Positions 42,853-52,119 of a stretch of DNA of 64,000 nt are shown here, piece after piece. Position numbers and translations under genes: made by a program. Within the stretch, counting starts at the first letter, position 1. The number at the start of each line of letters is the position of its first letter. The notes below the pieces were generated by a model. It was not told the origin of the DNA. It saw only the letters and a program-made list of their open reading frames with translations, and did no database searches. Location of the stretch: contig NZ_JBHZSP010000011.1 in NCBI RefSeq assembly GCF_043643765.1, positions 1-64,000 on the forward strand, read 5' to 3'. The stretch comes from Marinomonas posidonica_A. Lineage in GTDB: Bacteria > Pseudomonadota > Gammaproteobacteria > Pseudomonadales > Marinomonadaceae.

Positions 42853-43671
42853 CTAGGCAGAAAAGTCTTTCGCCATAACCTTTGAACGATCCATACAAGC
42901 TGTCATCGCATCGGCCACTACTTGATCAATATTAGACGCTTCAAACGACAATAACGCTTGTTCTGTAGTGCCATTTGGCGAGGTAATATTTTGCCTCAAC
43001 TGAGCGATGGGTTCATCAATTTCTACCACCATACGCGCCGCCCCTAACATAGCATGACTGGCTAGCTTGCGACTGCTCTCTTCGTCTAAACCTTGCTGTT
43101 TAGCCGCTTTCATCATAGCTTCCACAAAACGATAGAAGTAAGCTGGAGCACTACCCGATAACGCCGTCACCGTATGCATCTGAGTTTCATCGTCCACCCA
43201 GACTGAGTCACCAATACTGGCGAACAATTCTGTCACCCAATCTTTTTGAACTTGAGTAGTTTTGCCATTGGCGATTAAACCTGTCATACCTGCACCAATT
43301 TGCGAAGGCGTGTTCGGCATGCTTCGAACCACGGCAACTGGACTATTCAGCCAATGAGACAAGGCAGCTATTTCAACCCCTGCGGCCACGGAGATGTACA
43401 ACTGATCTTGACGAACCTGTGGGGCAAACGCCTCAATCACAGATTGCATCTGAGCAGGCTTTACACATAGCACCACCACATCTGCTTGCTGAACAGCTTG
43501 TTGGTTATCGGCTAACATGGTGATGCCATATTCGTCAGCATAGTGGTCTCGTTTATCCGCTGTTCGCGACGTTCCTATAATGCGGTTGGCTGGATAACCA
43601 CTCGCTAATAATCCACTAAAAATGGATCTTGCCATATTTCCAACGCCGATAAAGGCAATACTTGGTGTCAT
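42853..43671 (-). CDS. proC: Pyrroline-5-carboxylate reductase
   Basis: The 272-residue protein starts with an NAD(P)-binding GVGNMARSI (about 7-15) and has VVLCVKPAQM, RSMPNTPSQIGAGMTGL, and a C-terminal LSGSAPAYFYRF and SPNGTTEQALLSFE. It makes the last step of proline synthesis. It lies 63 bases after yggS on the same strand. Confidence 0.95.
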   Translation of the reverse strand: MTPSIAFIGVGNMARSIFSGLLASGYPANRIIGTSRTADKRDHYADEYGITMLADNQQAVQQADVVVLCVKPAQMQSVIEAFAPQVRQDQLYISVAAGVEIAALSHWLNSPVAVVRSMPNTPSQIGAGMTGLIANGKTTQVQKDWVTELFASIGDSVWVDDETQMHTVTALSGSAPAYFYRFVEAMMKAAKQQGLDEESSRKLASHAMLGAARMVVEIDEPIAQLRQNITSPNGTTEQALLSFEASNIDQVVADAMTACMDRSKVMAKDFSA

Positions 43672-43734
43672 TTTGTATCCTAAAATTGTCTATTTAATCG
43701 TTGTAAACGTTCATCAAAAATCGACTCACCGGTC

Positions 43735-44457
43735 TTATTGAGCATAATCCCGCGCGCCAAAAATCGCCGTACCTACGCGAACCATGGTGCTTCCAGACGA
43801 AATCGCGGCGGGCAAATCCCCCGACATACCAATGGATAATGTGTCTATCATGCTATCGGATTCGGATAATTCAAGAAACGCTTGTTGTAAAGGTTGATAA
43901 ACCTGACATTGAGTGGCAAAACTTTGTTGGGGGGCCGGAATCGCCATCAAGCCTCGTAACTGAAGATTCGGCAAACTTTGAACCAATGCGACCATCGCTG
44001 GCAACTGCTCTAATAAAATCCCCGATTTACTTTCTTCACCACTGATGTTGACCTGAATACAGACCTGCAATGTTGGCATATTGTCAGGTCTTTGCTCGCT
44101 TAAGCGACGCGCAATTTTTTCGCGATCAATGGAATGCACCCAATCCATGGATTCTGCGATTTGACGAGTCTTATTTGATTGAATTGGCCCAATAAAATGC
44201 CACTCTATGTCCGTGAGTTCAGATAACGCATGATATTTATCAAACGCTTCTTGAACATAGTTTTCGCCGAACGCCCTTTGCCCAGATTGATAGGCGGCTT
44301 GAATATCAGCGAGAGGTTTGGTTTTACTTACAGCCAATATCCGCACACTGGCTTGATCGCGGCCTGCGTCTATTGCCAATTGCTCAACTTGCTGCCTCAC
44401 CTGAAAAAGATTTTCGGTGACCTGATCGGCATGAGAGAGGTTTGTGTCGATTGTCAT
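43735..44457 (-). CDS. yggS: YggS family PLP-binding protein
   Basis: From the ATG at 44457 the protein is about 240 residues. It holds the PLP lysine in ILAVSKTKPL, GENYVQEA, WHFIGPIQSNK, and GLMAIP, with a late LSIGMSGDLPAAI. It binds PLP and keeps vitamin B6 balance. The upstream nine codons of the longer frame are unlike the family. Confidence 0.93.
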   Translation of the reverse strand: MTIDTNLSHADQVTENLFQVRQQVEQLAIDAGRDQASVRILAVSKTKPLADIQAAYQSGQRAFGENYVQEAFDKYHALSELTDIEWHFIGPIQSNKTRQIAESMDWVHSIDREKIARRLSEQRPDNMPTLQVCIQVNISGEESKSGILLEQLPAMVALVQSLPNLQLRGLMAIPAPQQSFATQCQVYQPLQQAFLELSESDSMIDTLSIGMSGDLPAAISSGSTMVRVGTAIFGARDYAQ

Positions 44458-44484
44458 GCTGGTGCCTCTTACTATCTGAATCAA

Positions 44485-44514
44485 GTGAGTGAATAAAACA
44501 CTTTATTCACTCAC
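44485..44514. repeat. Perfect 13-bp hairpin before yggS
   Basis: GTGAGTGAATAAA pairs fully with TTTATTCACTCAC across ACAC. It lies between the degenerate GGDEF gene and yggS. No T run follows, so it may be a weak terminator or an operator-like dyad. Confidence 0.5.
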
Positions 44515-44551
44515 CGAGTAGAAACACATGATAACACTAATGAAAAATCAC

Positions 44552-45658
44552 TTATAAAGAATAAAATTCGCTGCTGGTATCGTACAAAGCACCATGAAAT
44601 TCAATCTGATAGCCTGACATATTTTTCAAGGAATTAGCAGCAAAGTGCGCCGCCTGATATAAAGTTTCTAAACTTGAATGCTCAGGATAAAAAGCAATAC
44701 CAATAGAAACACCTGATTCAATCAGACTGTTACTGGCATACTTTTCCTGCTGCATGGATTCTAAAAGTTTGCTCGCAACCACTTCCGCATCGGCTAAATT
44801 CTGAATGCGAATTCCCATCACCAACTCACGTTCATCATAGTGTGCAATCAAATCATTCTCACGCACCGCTTCACGGATCAATTCCGCCAACACTCTTAGT
44901 TCTTCGTCATCGACTTTCTTCTTGGAAAGCAATTGAATGGAAAACATAGCCGCCCGCTGAAAATGGCGACGAGAGTCTTTCAGCACAATGCCAAAACTGT
45001 TTTCAAAACTAAAACGACGCAACAAGCCCGTAACAGGGTCTCTATGGTTGTCTTCCAACAACTGATAATTCGCTTTTTCACGAATAAAGACCGCATCCAA
45101 CCAAGAGCAATAAGCCTCCAATGCCGTTTCCATCAGATCACTTTCTAGCTGCTGATGGTGCTTTTGGAAAGCAAGCATGATGTATATCGCCCCCTGCTCA
45201 TCAGAGTTACTGACCATAGAGACATCAGAGAAATCATGGGTATTTAGGAAAGCTTGCCAAGACTGCCAGTTCGCCGCATTGTGAATGTCTGAATCATGAC
45301 GTTTTTGACAGGAAGGGGCCGCCGCAAATGAAATCAACGCCTGAGGAATATCCACTAACATGCCTTTTGAGTTCAAAAGACTCTCGCTCACCAAATCGGA
45401 ATACTGAAGTCGCCACTGCAAACAGTCTTTGTCACACACCAAAAACAAACAATAAGACTGCGACAACTGCGACTTTATTTTTTCACGAAATCGGTTAAGC
45501 AAGGAGCTTAAAGGTGCTCCTTTCGAGATGATTTGCATCATCTGGGACATATCACTGTACAAATTCTTAATAAAGTCGCGCTCTTTTTCCAAAAAAGACA
45601 CACGAGAGCGCAACGCTTGCTGCTCATCCAACAGTGATTTTGAAGATTCAATAGACAT
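44552..45658 (-). CDS. Degenerate GGDEF-domain protein
   Basis: The 368-residue protein has an N-terminal helical segment (about 1-45), a GAF-like middle part (about 50-195), and a C-terminal GGDEF fold starting at RDPVTGLLRR. The active-site motif is replaced by HYDEREL where GGDEF should stand. The later SIGIAFYPEH segment is kept. So it is probably not a cyclase and may act as a sensor or binding protein. No membrane helix is seen. Confidence 0.82.
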   Translation of the reverse strand: MSIESSKSLLDEQQALRSRVSFLEKERDFIKNLYSDMSQMMQIISKGAPLSSLLNRFREKIKSQLSQSYCLFLVCDKDCLQWRLQYSDLVSESLLNSKGMLVDIPQALISFAAAPSCQKRHDSDIHNAANWQSWQAFLNTHDFSDVSMVSNSDEQGAIYIMLAFQKHHQQLESDLMETALEAYCSWLDAVFIREKANYQLLEDNHRDPVTGLLRRFSFENSFGIVLKDSRRHFQRAAMFSIQLLSKKKVDDEELRVLAELIREAVRENDLIAHYDERELVMGIRIQNLADAEVVASKLLESMQQEKYASNSLIESGVSIGIAFYPEHSSLETLYQAAHFAANSLKNMSGYQIEFHGALYDTSSEFYSL

Positions 45659-45734
45659 AAAACATTACAACCAGTAGCAAATCCTTGTTTAGCTAGATTA
45701 ACCACCTAAGACAAAAAGTAAAGAATTTGTATAG

Positions 45735-45760
45735 ATAAGTTGGGTAAAAACCCAACTTAT
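45735..45760 (-). terminator. Hairpin after pyrC'
   Basis: ATAAGTTGGGT and ACCCAACTTAT form a perfect 11-bp stem with a four-base loop, 13 bases after the pyrC' stop. The T run is poor, so it is a probable rather than a certain terminator. Confidence 0.55.
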
Positions 45761-45772
45761 CCTGAAAATTCA

Positions 45773-47050
45773 TTACGAAAGCTGATAAATTCGCTGCCCA
45801 GATATGTAAGTCGCCATCACTTGTCCGATAAACTCGTCTTCGAAATAAGGTGAATTATGACCTTTTGTTTTGCGGTTTTCGTATGCCCAGTGCCATCTCG
45901 AAGTACTGTCAAACAATATAAAGTCGGCAAAACTACCAACGGCCAAGGAGCCTGCTTCCAAACCAAAGCAAGCCGCAGGACCTGACGTTAAACAGGTAAG
46001 TAGTGTTGAGAAATCCAAATCGCCTTCGTCTAATAATGTCATGGCCAACGGCAATAGAATCTCGACGTTTGCCATACCCGGTTCAGTGGCAGCAAAAGGC
46101 GCTATTTTCGCCATTTTTTCATGTGGCTGGTGATCAGAGCATATAGCCGAAATTACGCCTTGTTTGATGCCTTCGATTAGGGTTAGACGATCCCCCTCAC
46201 CACGCAATGGCGGTAATACATGGAAACGCCCATCAAATTGATTTAACACATCGTCACTCAGCAGCACGTTATGCAAAGCCACATCAGCCGTGACATCCAG
46301 CCCAGCGGCTTTCGCATCCGCCAACATTTCGACAGATTTTGCGCAAGACAGACGAGCAAAATGCGCTCGTACACCCGTTTTCTCTACGAGTAATAAATCT
46401 CGCATAAGGGCAACGGTTTCCGCCGTATCTGGAATACCCGCTAATCCATGCATAGTGGAATACAAACCTTCATGGGCGCAACCGCCATCTGACAGGCTTT
46501 TATCTTCTGGGTGAAATACCACTAAAAGATCGTGCGTCGCCGCGTATTCCAATGCTCGTGACAAGACTTTGGCACTTTTCATTTCGTGACGACCATTCGA
46601 TACCGCCACACAGCCAGCTTCCGTTAACGCCACCATGTTACTAAGTTGTTCCCCTTCCAAACCTTGGGTTAAGGCTCCGATAGGAAACACATTGGCCATG
46701 CCTGCTTCATCTGCTTTATCTTGAATCAATGCCGCTACCGCTGGCGTATCAACAATCGGCTTAGTATCAGGAGGACACACTAAGGTTGTCACACCACCCG
46801 AAACAGCCGCACGTCCTTCGCTTGCGATGCTGCCTTTTTGCGTTTGACCTGGTTCACGCAATGACACTGCCAAATCCACTAAACCTGGTAGCACCCATTT
46901 GCCTGTGGCATCCACCACTTCTGCGTCTTCAAAACCAGCTGGCGCTTCACCAATCGCCACGATTTTTTGATCTTCAACAAACAGATCTACAACGGCATCA
47001 AGGTTTTGACTCGGGTCGATCAAACGACCATTTTGAACTCGTAATTTCAT
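45773..47050 (-). CDS. pyrC': Dihydroorotase-like PyrC' (probably non-catalytic)
   Basis: The 425-residue protein follows the dihydroorotase fold from MKLRVQNGRLIDP. In active enzymes the first metal motif is HxHLREPG; here it is AVSLREPG, so both His ligands are lost. The HVS-type His is also replaced (HFARLS). This matches pyrC' of Pseudomonas, where an inactive dihydroorotase homologue holds aspartate transcarbamoylase together. The ATG at 47050 lies one base after the pyrB stop. An active dihydroorotase should be encoded elsewhere. Confidence 0.87.
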   Translation of the reverse strand: MKLRVQNGRLIDPSQNLDAVVDLFVEDQKIVAIGEAPAGFEDAEVVDATGKWVLPGLVDLAVSLREPGQTQKGSIASEGRAAVSGGVTTLVCPPDTKPIVDTPAVAALIQDKADEAGMANVFPIGALTQGLEGEQLSNMVALTEAGCVAVSNGRHEMKSAKVLSRALEYAATHDLLVVFHPEDKSLSDGGCAHEGLYSTMHGLAGIPDTAETVALMRDLLLVEKTGVRAHFARLSCAKSVEMLADAKAAGLDVTADVALHNVLLSDDVLNQFDGRFHVLPPLRGEGDRLTLIEGIKQGVISAICSDHQPHEKMAKIAPFAATEPGMANVEILLPLAMTLLDEGDLDFSTLLTCLTSGPAACFGLEAGSLAVGSFADFILFDSTSRWHWAYENRKTKGHNSPYFEDEFIGQVMATYISGQRIYQLS

Positions 47051-47051
47051 A

Positions 47052-48059
47052 CTACTTCTCACCCTCGCTGCCTTGATCCGTTTCAGCTTTCTGTAATTGC
47101 CCACTCATTGCCATAGACATCACCGCCATGCGTACGGCAATACCATTCGTCACCTGGTTCAAAATCACAGAATGATCACCATCGGCCACCTCTGAAGAAA
47201 TTTCGACACCGCGGTTAATTGGCCCTGGGTGCATTACAATGGCATCAGGTTTCGCCCAAGATAAGGACTCTTCCGTCAAACCGTATAAACGGTAAAACTC
47301 ACTTTCACTTGGCAATAACGCACCTTTCATCCGTTCTTTTTGCAGCCTCAGCATGACCACAACGTCAACGTCTTTCAAACCTGCCTCTAAGTCATGACAG
47401 ATTTTCGCCCCCATTTCAAAAAAGAAACTGGGTACTAATGTTTTAGGGCCGACCAAGCGTACTTCGTCTACCCCTAATGTGGTCAGAGCCTGCAACTGAG
47501 AGCGAGCCACTCGGGAATGTAAGATGTCGCCAACGATCGCGACTTTGAGGCCTTCAAACTGTCCCTTATGACGACGTATGGTTAACATGTCGAGCATGGC
47601 TTGAGTTGGATGAGCATGACGACCGTCACCAGCATTGATAATGGCGACATTGGGCGTGCAATGTTCGGCAATAAAATGTGCCGCGCCACTGTCCGAGTGA
47701 CGAACCACAAACATGTCGCTCTGCATGGCTTGCAAGTTTTGCAACGTATCCAGCAAAGACTCCCCTTTTGAGGTGGCAGACGTTTCAATATTGAGGTTAA
47801 TCACATCAGCCGATAGGCGTTTTGCAGCCAACTCGAAAGTAGTCCGGGTACGTGTGGAGTTTTCAAAAAACAGATTGACCACGGTTCTCCCTCGCAAAAG
47901 AGGGACTTTCTTAACCGATTGCTCTCCCATGGTTAGGAAAGAATCGGCCCGATCCAAGATCTCTGTCAGAATCGTTTTATCCAGACCGTCCAAAGTTAAA
48001 AAATGTTTTAACTGGCCGTCATCGTTTAGTTGTAATGCCCGTGGTTCGGATCGCATCAT
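47052..48059 (-). CDS. pyrB: Aspartate carbamoyltransferase catalytic subunit
   Basis: The 335-residue protein shows the carbamoyl phosphate site FENSTRTRTTFE (about 65-76), GDGRHAHPTQAMLD (about 147) and a late VMHPGPINRGVEI. An N-terminal extension of about 15 residues and the coupling to pyrC' are typical of Pseudomonas-type class A enzymes. It commits carbamoyl phosphate to pyrimidine synthesis. ATG at 48059 or 48056 could be used. Confidence 0.95.
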   Translation of the reverse strand: MMRSEPRALQLNDDGQLKHFLTLDGLDKTILTEILDRADSFLTMGEQSVKKVPLLRGRTVVNLFFENSTRTRTTFELAAKRLSADVINLNIETSATSKGESLLDTLQNLQAMQSDMFVVRHSDSGAAHFIAEHCTPNVAIINAGDGRHAHPTQAMLDMLTIRRHKGQFEGLKVAIVGDILHSRVARSQLQALTTLGVDEVRLVGPKTLVPSFFFEMGAKICHDLEAGLKDVDVVVMLRLQKERMKGALLPSESEFYRLYGLTEESLSWAKPDAIVMHPGPINRGVEISSEVADGDHSVILNQVTNGIAVRMAVMSMAMSGQLQKAETDQGSEGEK

Positions 48060-48129
48060 GGTTTGCTTTCCTCAAGCTACAAAGGCGCAGATCGCCTTTC
48101 TCTTTGAAACAAAATAGGTCGATAAGAAA

Positions 48130-48160
48130 ATGCCCGGTACAGCTAACTGTGACCGGGCAT
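48130..48160 (-). terminator. Hairpin in the pyrR-pyrB gap (possible attenuator)
   Basis: ATGCCCGGT at one side and ACCGGGCAT at the other form a nine-base stem with TTTTCTT after it on the minus strand. It lies in the 231-base gap between pyrR and pyrB, where control by PyrR or simple attenuation of pyrBC' would act. Confidence 0.5.
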
Positions 48161-48290
48161 TAAGAACATCAAGTAACAAGCCCACCTATTTTTCGATGGA
48201 ACTCAGTGCGACTCATTACTTTTTCATAAAACTTATCCATAGGCGTAATTGTCGTACTTGTTCAACAAAAAATAAAGGCTTGAAAACAGA

Positions 48291-48788
48291 TTAATCCGTC
48301 TCAATCACAGAAACCGCAAGCGGTTTAGGCCCAGTTAACTTAACCCTTTGATCAGGATTAAGCGTCAAACGCTCTCCAACGATATCGGCCGCGATTGGCA
48401 ACTCGTGCTGACCAAGATCGTATAAAATCGCTAAGGTGATGCTGGCAGGGCGACCGAAATCAAAAATTTCGTTCATCGCTGCACGAATGGTTCGGCCAGA
48501 CATCAACACATCATCCACCAAAATAACGTGACGATCTTCAATCGCAGGCAATAATGTCTGGTTCACCTTAGGGTTTAATCCAGCTTTGGTAAAATCGTCT
48601 CGATAAAACGTAATGTCCAGCGTCGCTAATGGATCCTTAGTTGGCGCAGCAGACATCAGTTGCTCCGCTACCCACACCCCACCAGTGTGAATTCCAACCA
48701 CAATCGCATCTTCAATTTGCTTAGCCTGACAGTAATCTACTAACTGCTGCTTCATTGAGGCCAAAGAAGGCTCTAAATCTAATGTCAT
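48291..48788 (-). CDS. pyrR: PyrR regulator / uracil phosphoribosyltransferase
   Basis: The 165-residue protein has the phosphoribosyl-transferase motif VILVDDVLMSGRTIRAA (about 90-106) and the IVVGIHTGGVW segment. PyrR senses UMP and can regulate pyr genes, and it can have weak uracil phosphoribosyltransferase activity. It precedes pyrB, with an intervening hairpin. Confidence 0.92.
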   Translation of the reverse strand: MTLDLEPSLASMKQQLVDYCQAKQIEDAIVVGIHTGGVWVAEQLMSAAPTKDPLATLDITFYRDDFTKAGLNPKVNQTLLPAIEDRHVILVDDVLMSGRTIRAAMNEIFDFGRPASITLAILYDLGQHELPIAADIVGERLTLNPDQRVKLTGPKPLAVSVIETD

Positions 48789-48853
48789 GTTGTTATTAAC
48801 CTGTTTTGAAACTCTAATCTGTCATCACACACCGTTTACTGACAAGGCGGATC

Positions 48854-49315
48854 TTAATACTGCTCAGCAAACCATGTTTCCAAAATCATCTGTGCCGCCA
48901 ACCCATCGACTGAATTGTCTTTAAAGTTCCGATTGCCACCACGTGCAATTACTTGTCCTTTTGCTTCATAAGAGGACAACCGCTCATCCATCATATGGTA
49001 TGGCAGGTTAAATCGTCCATGTAATCGTTTGGCGAATTTTCGTGCTCGCAGACACATTTCATTTTCCTGCCCATCCATGTCAAGCGGTAGCCCAACCACG
49101 ATGGCATTAGGTTGCCATTCTGCAAACACTTTTTCAATTTCATCCCAATTAGGAATACCGTCACGGGCCTTAATCGGCTCTAAAGGTTGAGCCGTTCCCG
49201 TTATACTTTGCCCAATTGCCAAGCCGATTCGAGTCGTGCCAAAATCAAAACCCAATACGGATTGCGTCGTATTGGGTTTTGTTGTGTTGTTGTCAGGTGA
49301 CGCACTTGCTGTCAT
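48854..49315 (-). CDS. ruvX: Holliday junction resolvase-like RuvX (YqgF)
   Basis: The 153-residue RNase H-fold protein has LGFDFGTTRIGLAI (about 22-35), VGLPLDMDGQE and DERLSSYEA. It takes part in rRNA processing or in junction resolution. The first 20 residues are a low-complexity extension (Thr, Asn, Ser), longer than usual. Its ATG overlaps the yqgE stop by one base. Confidence 0.92.
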   Translation of the reverse strand: MTASASPDNNTTKPNTTQSVLGFDFGTTRIGLAIGQSITGTAQPLEPIKARDGIPNWDEIEKVFAEWQPNAIVVGLPLDMDGQENEMCLRARKFAKRLHGRFNLPYHMMDERLSSYEAKGQVIARGGNRNFKDNSVDGLAAQMILETWFAEQY

Positions 49316-49878
49316 TAACCATGTCCTATGTCCGGTGAAAGTCTCGCCATATCAATGCCCAAGACTTGAGTCGCTGCTGTAAACTGCAGCTCACTTGGTG
49401 TGTGGAATAATACGTCTAAATCCGCCTCACATACCAGCCAATCATTGTTAGCAATTTCCATTTCCAACTGCCCATCGTCCCACCCGGCACAACCCAGAGT
49501 GACACGAAATGCACTGGGGCCCTGACCTTTTGCGATGTCCTCTAAAGCCTGCAAAGACGCAGACAAAGAGACTTCAGACGTCACCGGAAGTGTATTACTC
49601 CATTGTTTATCCGCAGTATGCAGAATAAAACCACGCTCAGCCTCAACTGGGCCGCCAGTATAAATGGTTTCAGTGAGCAAGCCTGGTTGCTCTATTGGCA
49701 TGCTTAAATGATCTGCCAATTCACTGAAATCAATATTAGATGGGCGATTAATAATTATCCCCATCGCACCTGCAGGGGTATGTTCACAAAGATAGATCAC
49801 AGTATGTTCGAAATGCGGGTCATCGAGGTGTGGCATTGAAATTAAAAAATGGTTTTTAAAAGAATCAAATACAGTCAT
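49315..49878 (-). CDS. yqgE: YqgE/AlgH family protein
   Basis: From the ATG at 49878 the protein is 187 residues. It has the family start NHFLISMPHLDDPHFEHTVIYLCEH in two pieces (about 7-31), MGIIINRPS, and VTLGCAGWDDGQLE. Its exact role is unknown. It heads the yqgE-ruvX-pyrR-pyrB-pyrC' order seen in pseudomonads. Confidence 0.93.
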   Translation of the reverse strand: MTVFDSFKNHFLISMPHLDDPHFEHTVIYLCEHTPAGAMGIIINRPSNIDFSELADHLSMPIEQPGLLTETIYTGGPVEAERGFILHTADKQWSNTLPVTSEVSLSASLQALEDIAKGQGPSAFRVTLGCAGWDDGQLEMEIANNDWLVCEADLDVLFHTPSELQFTAATQVLGIDMARLSPDIGHG

Positions 49879-50147
49879 AACAAGAGCCCTCTTTATCAAA
49901 TAAAAAACGCAATTACTGGATTAAAAACACGGTGCCAGCCTGGCAGAAGATATACATGTAGAAGAGCAAAGAAGGCGACCAAATCAACAAAGCCGCCAAT
50001 GTCAGTATAGGACAAACTGAGAATTTACCTAGCCAATCCTCACAATTTATTACGGAATCACTTCAAAACTGTCCATTCAGTTAGTAAACTAGAGATTCAC
50101 TAAATCATCAATGATTAAATCCGCTTTTACGGAATAGGTTCACAAAA

Positions 50148-50303
50148 ATGCCACTCAACTTACTCAATGCAAGACACCTAACAACGACTTCTGTCGTGGC
50201 GGCTGTCTGTCCAAAAGCACTGAGTCTGTCTCATTGGGCACAGCATTTTCAGGCAGAAACCGTGGATTTACGCTACTTTTTCCATAGTGGTTGGTCTTCC
50301 TAG
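50148..50303 (+). CDS. Possible 51-aa small protein
   Basis: An ATG-initiated frame reads MPLNLLNARHLTTTSVVAAV, then HWAQHFQAETVDLRYFFHSG, and stops at 50303. There is only a weak ribosome-binding site (GGAATAGG, 11 bases upstream). It is not recognised and could be chance, but it fills part of an otherwise empty 521-base gap (49879-50399). The rest of that gap shows nothing. Confidence 0.25.
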   Translation: MPLNLLNARHLTTTSVVAAVCPKALSLSHWAQHFQAETVDLRYFFHSGWSS

Positions 50304-50399
50304 ACTAATATTGGCTCGTTTTATTTATCCATCTACGCCTTATCAAAAGGGCGTATATCAAATCGACCAACACACACTTTTATGCGTAAAAAGGGCACT

Positions 50400-51242
50400 A
50401 TGATGACATTACAAGCCATTGACTATACAAGCAAAACGGCTCAAGAAGACTTTGTTAAATCCCTTCACGAAACAGGGTTTGGCGTCTTAAAAAACCACCC
50501 TATTCAGCAATCGTTAGTCAGTGCCATCTATCAAGAATGGCAGCACTTTTTCGACGGTGAAGACAAACAGAATTACCTTTACCATAAAGGCACTCAAGAC
50601 GGTTTTTTCCCAGCTGATATCTCTGAGACAGCCAAAGGTCATACAAAAAAAGACATTAAAGAGTACTTCCATTACTACCCTTGGGGGCAATGCCCTGTTG
50701 AGCAAAAAGCCTTACTGGCACAATATTATTCGGAAGCGAATGAGCTAGCAGCGGAACTACTGGGTTGGGTAGAAGCTCATACACCAACGGATGTTGCACA
50801 ACACTACTCTCAGTCCCTATCCAGTATGGTCGAAGACAGTGATCAAACGTTATTGCGTGTATTGCATTATCCACCACTAAAGGGTGATGAGGAGCTAGGA
50901 GCGATTCGCGCTGGCGCACACGAGGACATCAACTTATTGACTATCCTACCGTCCGCCAATGAACCTGGCTTACAAGTCAAAGCCAAAGATGGCTCTTGGA
51001 TGGACGTGCCTTGTGATTTTGGCACCTTGATCATCAACATTGGCGACATGCTACAAGAAGCCTCGGGCGGTTACTTCCCTTCGACGTCGCACCGAGTCGT
51101 GAACCCTGAGGGCGCAGACAAAACCAAGTCACGTATTTCTCTACCGCTGTTTTTGCACCCAAAACCAGAAGTGGTCTTGTCAGACCGTTATACCGCCAAA
51201 AGCTATTTGCATGAGCGTTTGGTCGAATTAGGCGTCATTTAA
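50400..51242 (+). CDS. Isopenicillin N synthase-like Fe(II) oxygenase
   Basis: The protein is about 280 residues. It has the double-stranded beta-helix ligands of the Fe(II)/2-oxoglutarate group: HED in GAHEDINLLTILP (about 180), His in TSHRVVNP (about 236), and KSRISLPLF with the substrate-binding Arg-x-Ser. The N-terminal part has FGVLKNHPI. The substrate is not known. ATG codons at 50400 and 50403 are both possible after AAAAAGGG. Confidence 0.85.
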   Translation: MMTLQAIDYTSKTAQEDFVKSLHETGFGVLKNHPIQQSLVSAIYQEWQHFFDGEDKQNYLYHKGTQDGFFPADISETAKGHTKKDIKEYFHYYPWGQCPVEQKALLAQYYSEANELAAELLGWVEAHTPTDVAQHYSQSLSSMVEDSDQTLLRVLHYPPLKGDEELGAIRAGAHEDINLLTILPSANEPGLQVKAKDGSWMDVPCDFGTLIINIGDMLQEASGGYFPSTSHRVVNPEGADKTKSRISLPLFLHPKPEVVLSDRYTAKSYLHERLVELGVI

Positions 51243-51248
51243 GTCTCT

Positions 51249-51280
51249 ATGGCCTGTCTTAATACAGCAGGCCATTTTTC
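51249..51280 (+). terminator. Terminator after the oxygenase gene
   Basis: ATGGCCTG and CAGGCCAT pair around an 11-base loop, followed by TTTTTCTTTTT. It begins six bases after the stop codon. Confidence 0.8.
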
Positions 51281-51403
51281 TTTTTAAGCTTCAAAAAAAG
51301 ATGCAAAATTTGCGCATCTTGCAGGTTATTTCAGCTAAATACCTTTAATTTGTTTGCAATGCCCATAACAAGTTCCTAATCATTCTTTATTAGGTATCAC
51401 ATT

Positions 51404-52057
51404 ATGAGCACATCTCTTACTATTCAATTTGTTTCAGACATCATGTGCCCTTGGTGCGTCGTCGGTTTGGGGAATTTAAACAAAGCCCTTGATCAATTAG
51501 ATGACTCTGTCACTGTCGATTTAACGTTTCAGCCTTTTGAGTTAAACCCCAACATGCCAGCGGAAGGGCAAGGTTTTCGTGAACACATCATCGAAAAGTA
51601 TGGCATAAGCGAACAAGAGTCCGATCAAAACCGCGCCATGATTCAATCCCGTGGTAAGGAGGTCGACTTTGACTTCAACTTTACCGATGACAGCCGTATG
51701 CGAAACTCCTTTGATGCGCATCGACTTCTGCATTGGGCGGCCACTCAAGATAAGCAGGCTGAATTAAAGGCATCCTTGTTCAAAGCTCACTTTACTCATA
51801 ACCAAGACGTCAGTGACTATTCGGTGCTAGCCAACCTAGCCGCCAGTGTGGATTTAGATTTAGCCGAAGCAAAAGCCATATTAGAAGGTCAGCATTATGC
51901 TGATGAGGTTCGAGAACAAGAAGCATTTTGGCAACAAAATGGCATCAGTTCCGTTCCGACCGTCATCATCAATAATAAATATGCGATTTCAGGCGGACAG
52001 CCAGCGGAAGTCTTTAAAAGCGCGCTGGAAGAGATCATGGCCAAAGAAGCCGAATAA
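51404..52057 (+). CDS. FrnE/DsbA-like oxidoreductase
   Basis: The 217-residue protein has no signal peptide. It shows a DsbA-type thioredoxin fold with CPWC at residues 16-19 in FVSDIMCPWCVVG and a cis-Pro region SVPTVIINNKYAISG near the end. FrnE-type proteins are cytoplasmic thiol-disulfide oxidoreductases. It is expressed alone and faces a Crp/Fnr gene. Confidence 0.9.
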   Translation: MSTSLTIQFVSDIMCPWCVVGLGNLNKALDQLDDSVTVDLTFQPFELNPNMPAEGQGFREHIIEKYGISEQESDQNRAMIQSRGKEVDFDFNFTDDSRMRNSFDAHRLLHWAATQDKQAELKASLFKAHFTHNQDVSDYSVLANLAASVDLDLAEAKAILEGQHYADEVREQEAFWQQNGISSVPTVIINNKYAISGGQPAEVFKSALEEIMAKEAE

Positions 52058-52119
52058 CGTCTTCAGTCATTTTTCAAGCGTCACAATAAACATAAGGTTG
52101 GTTTGATGATGTCAGAGAA

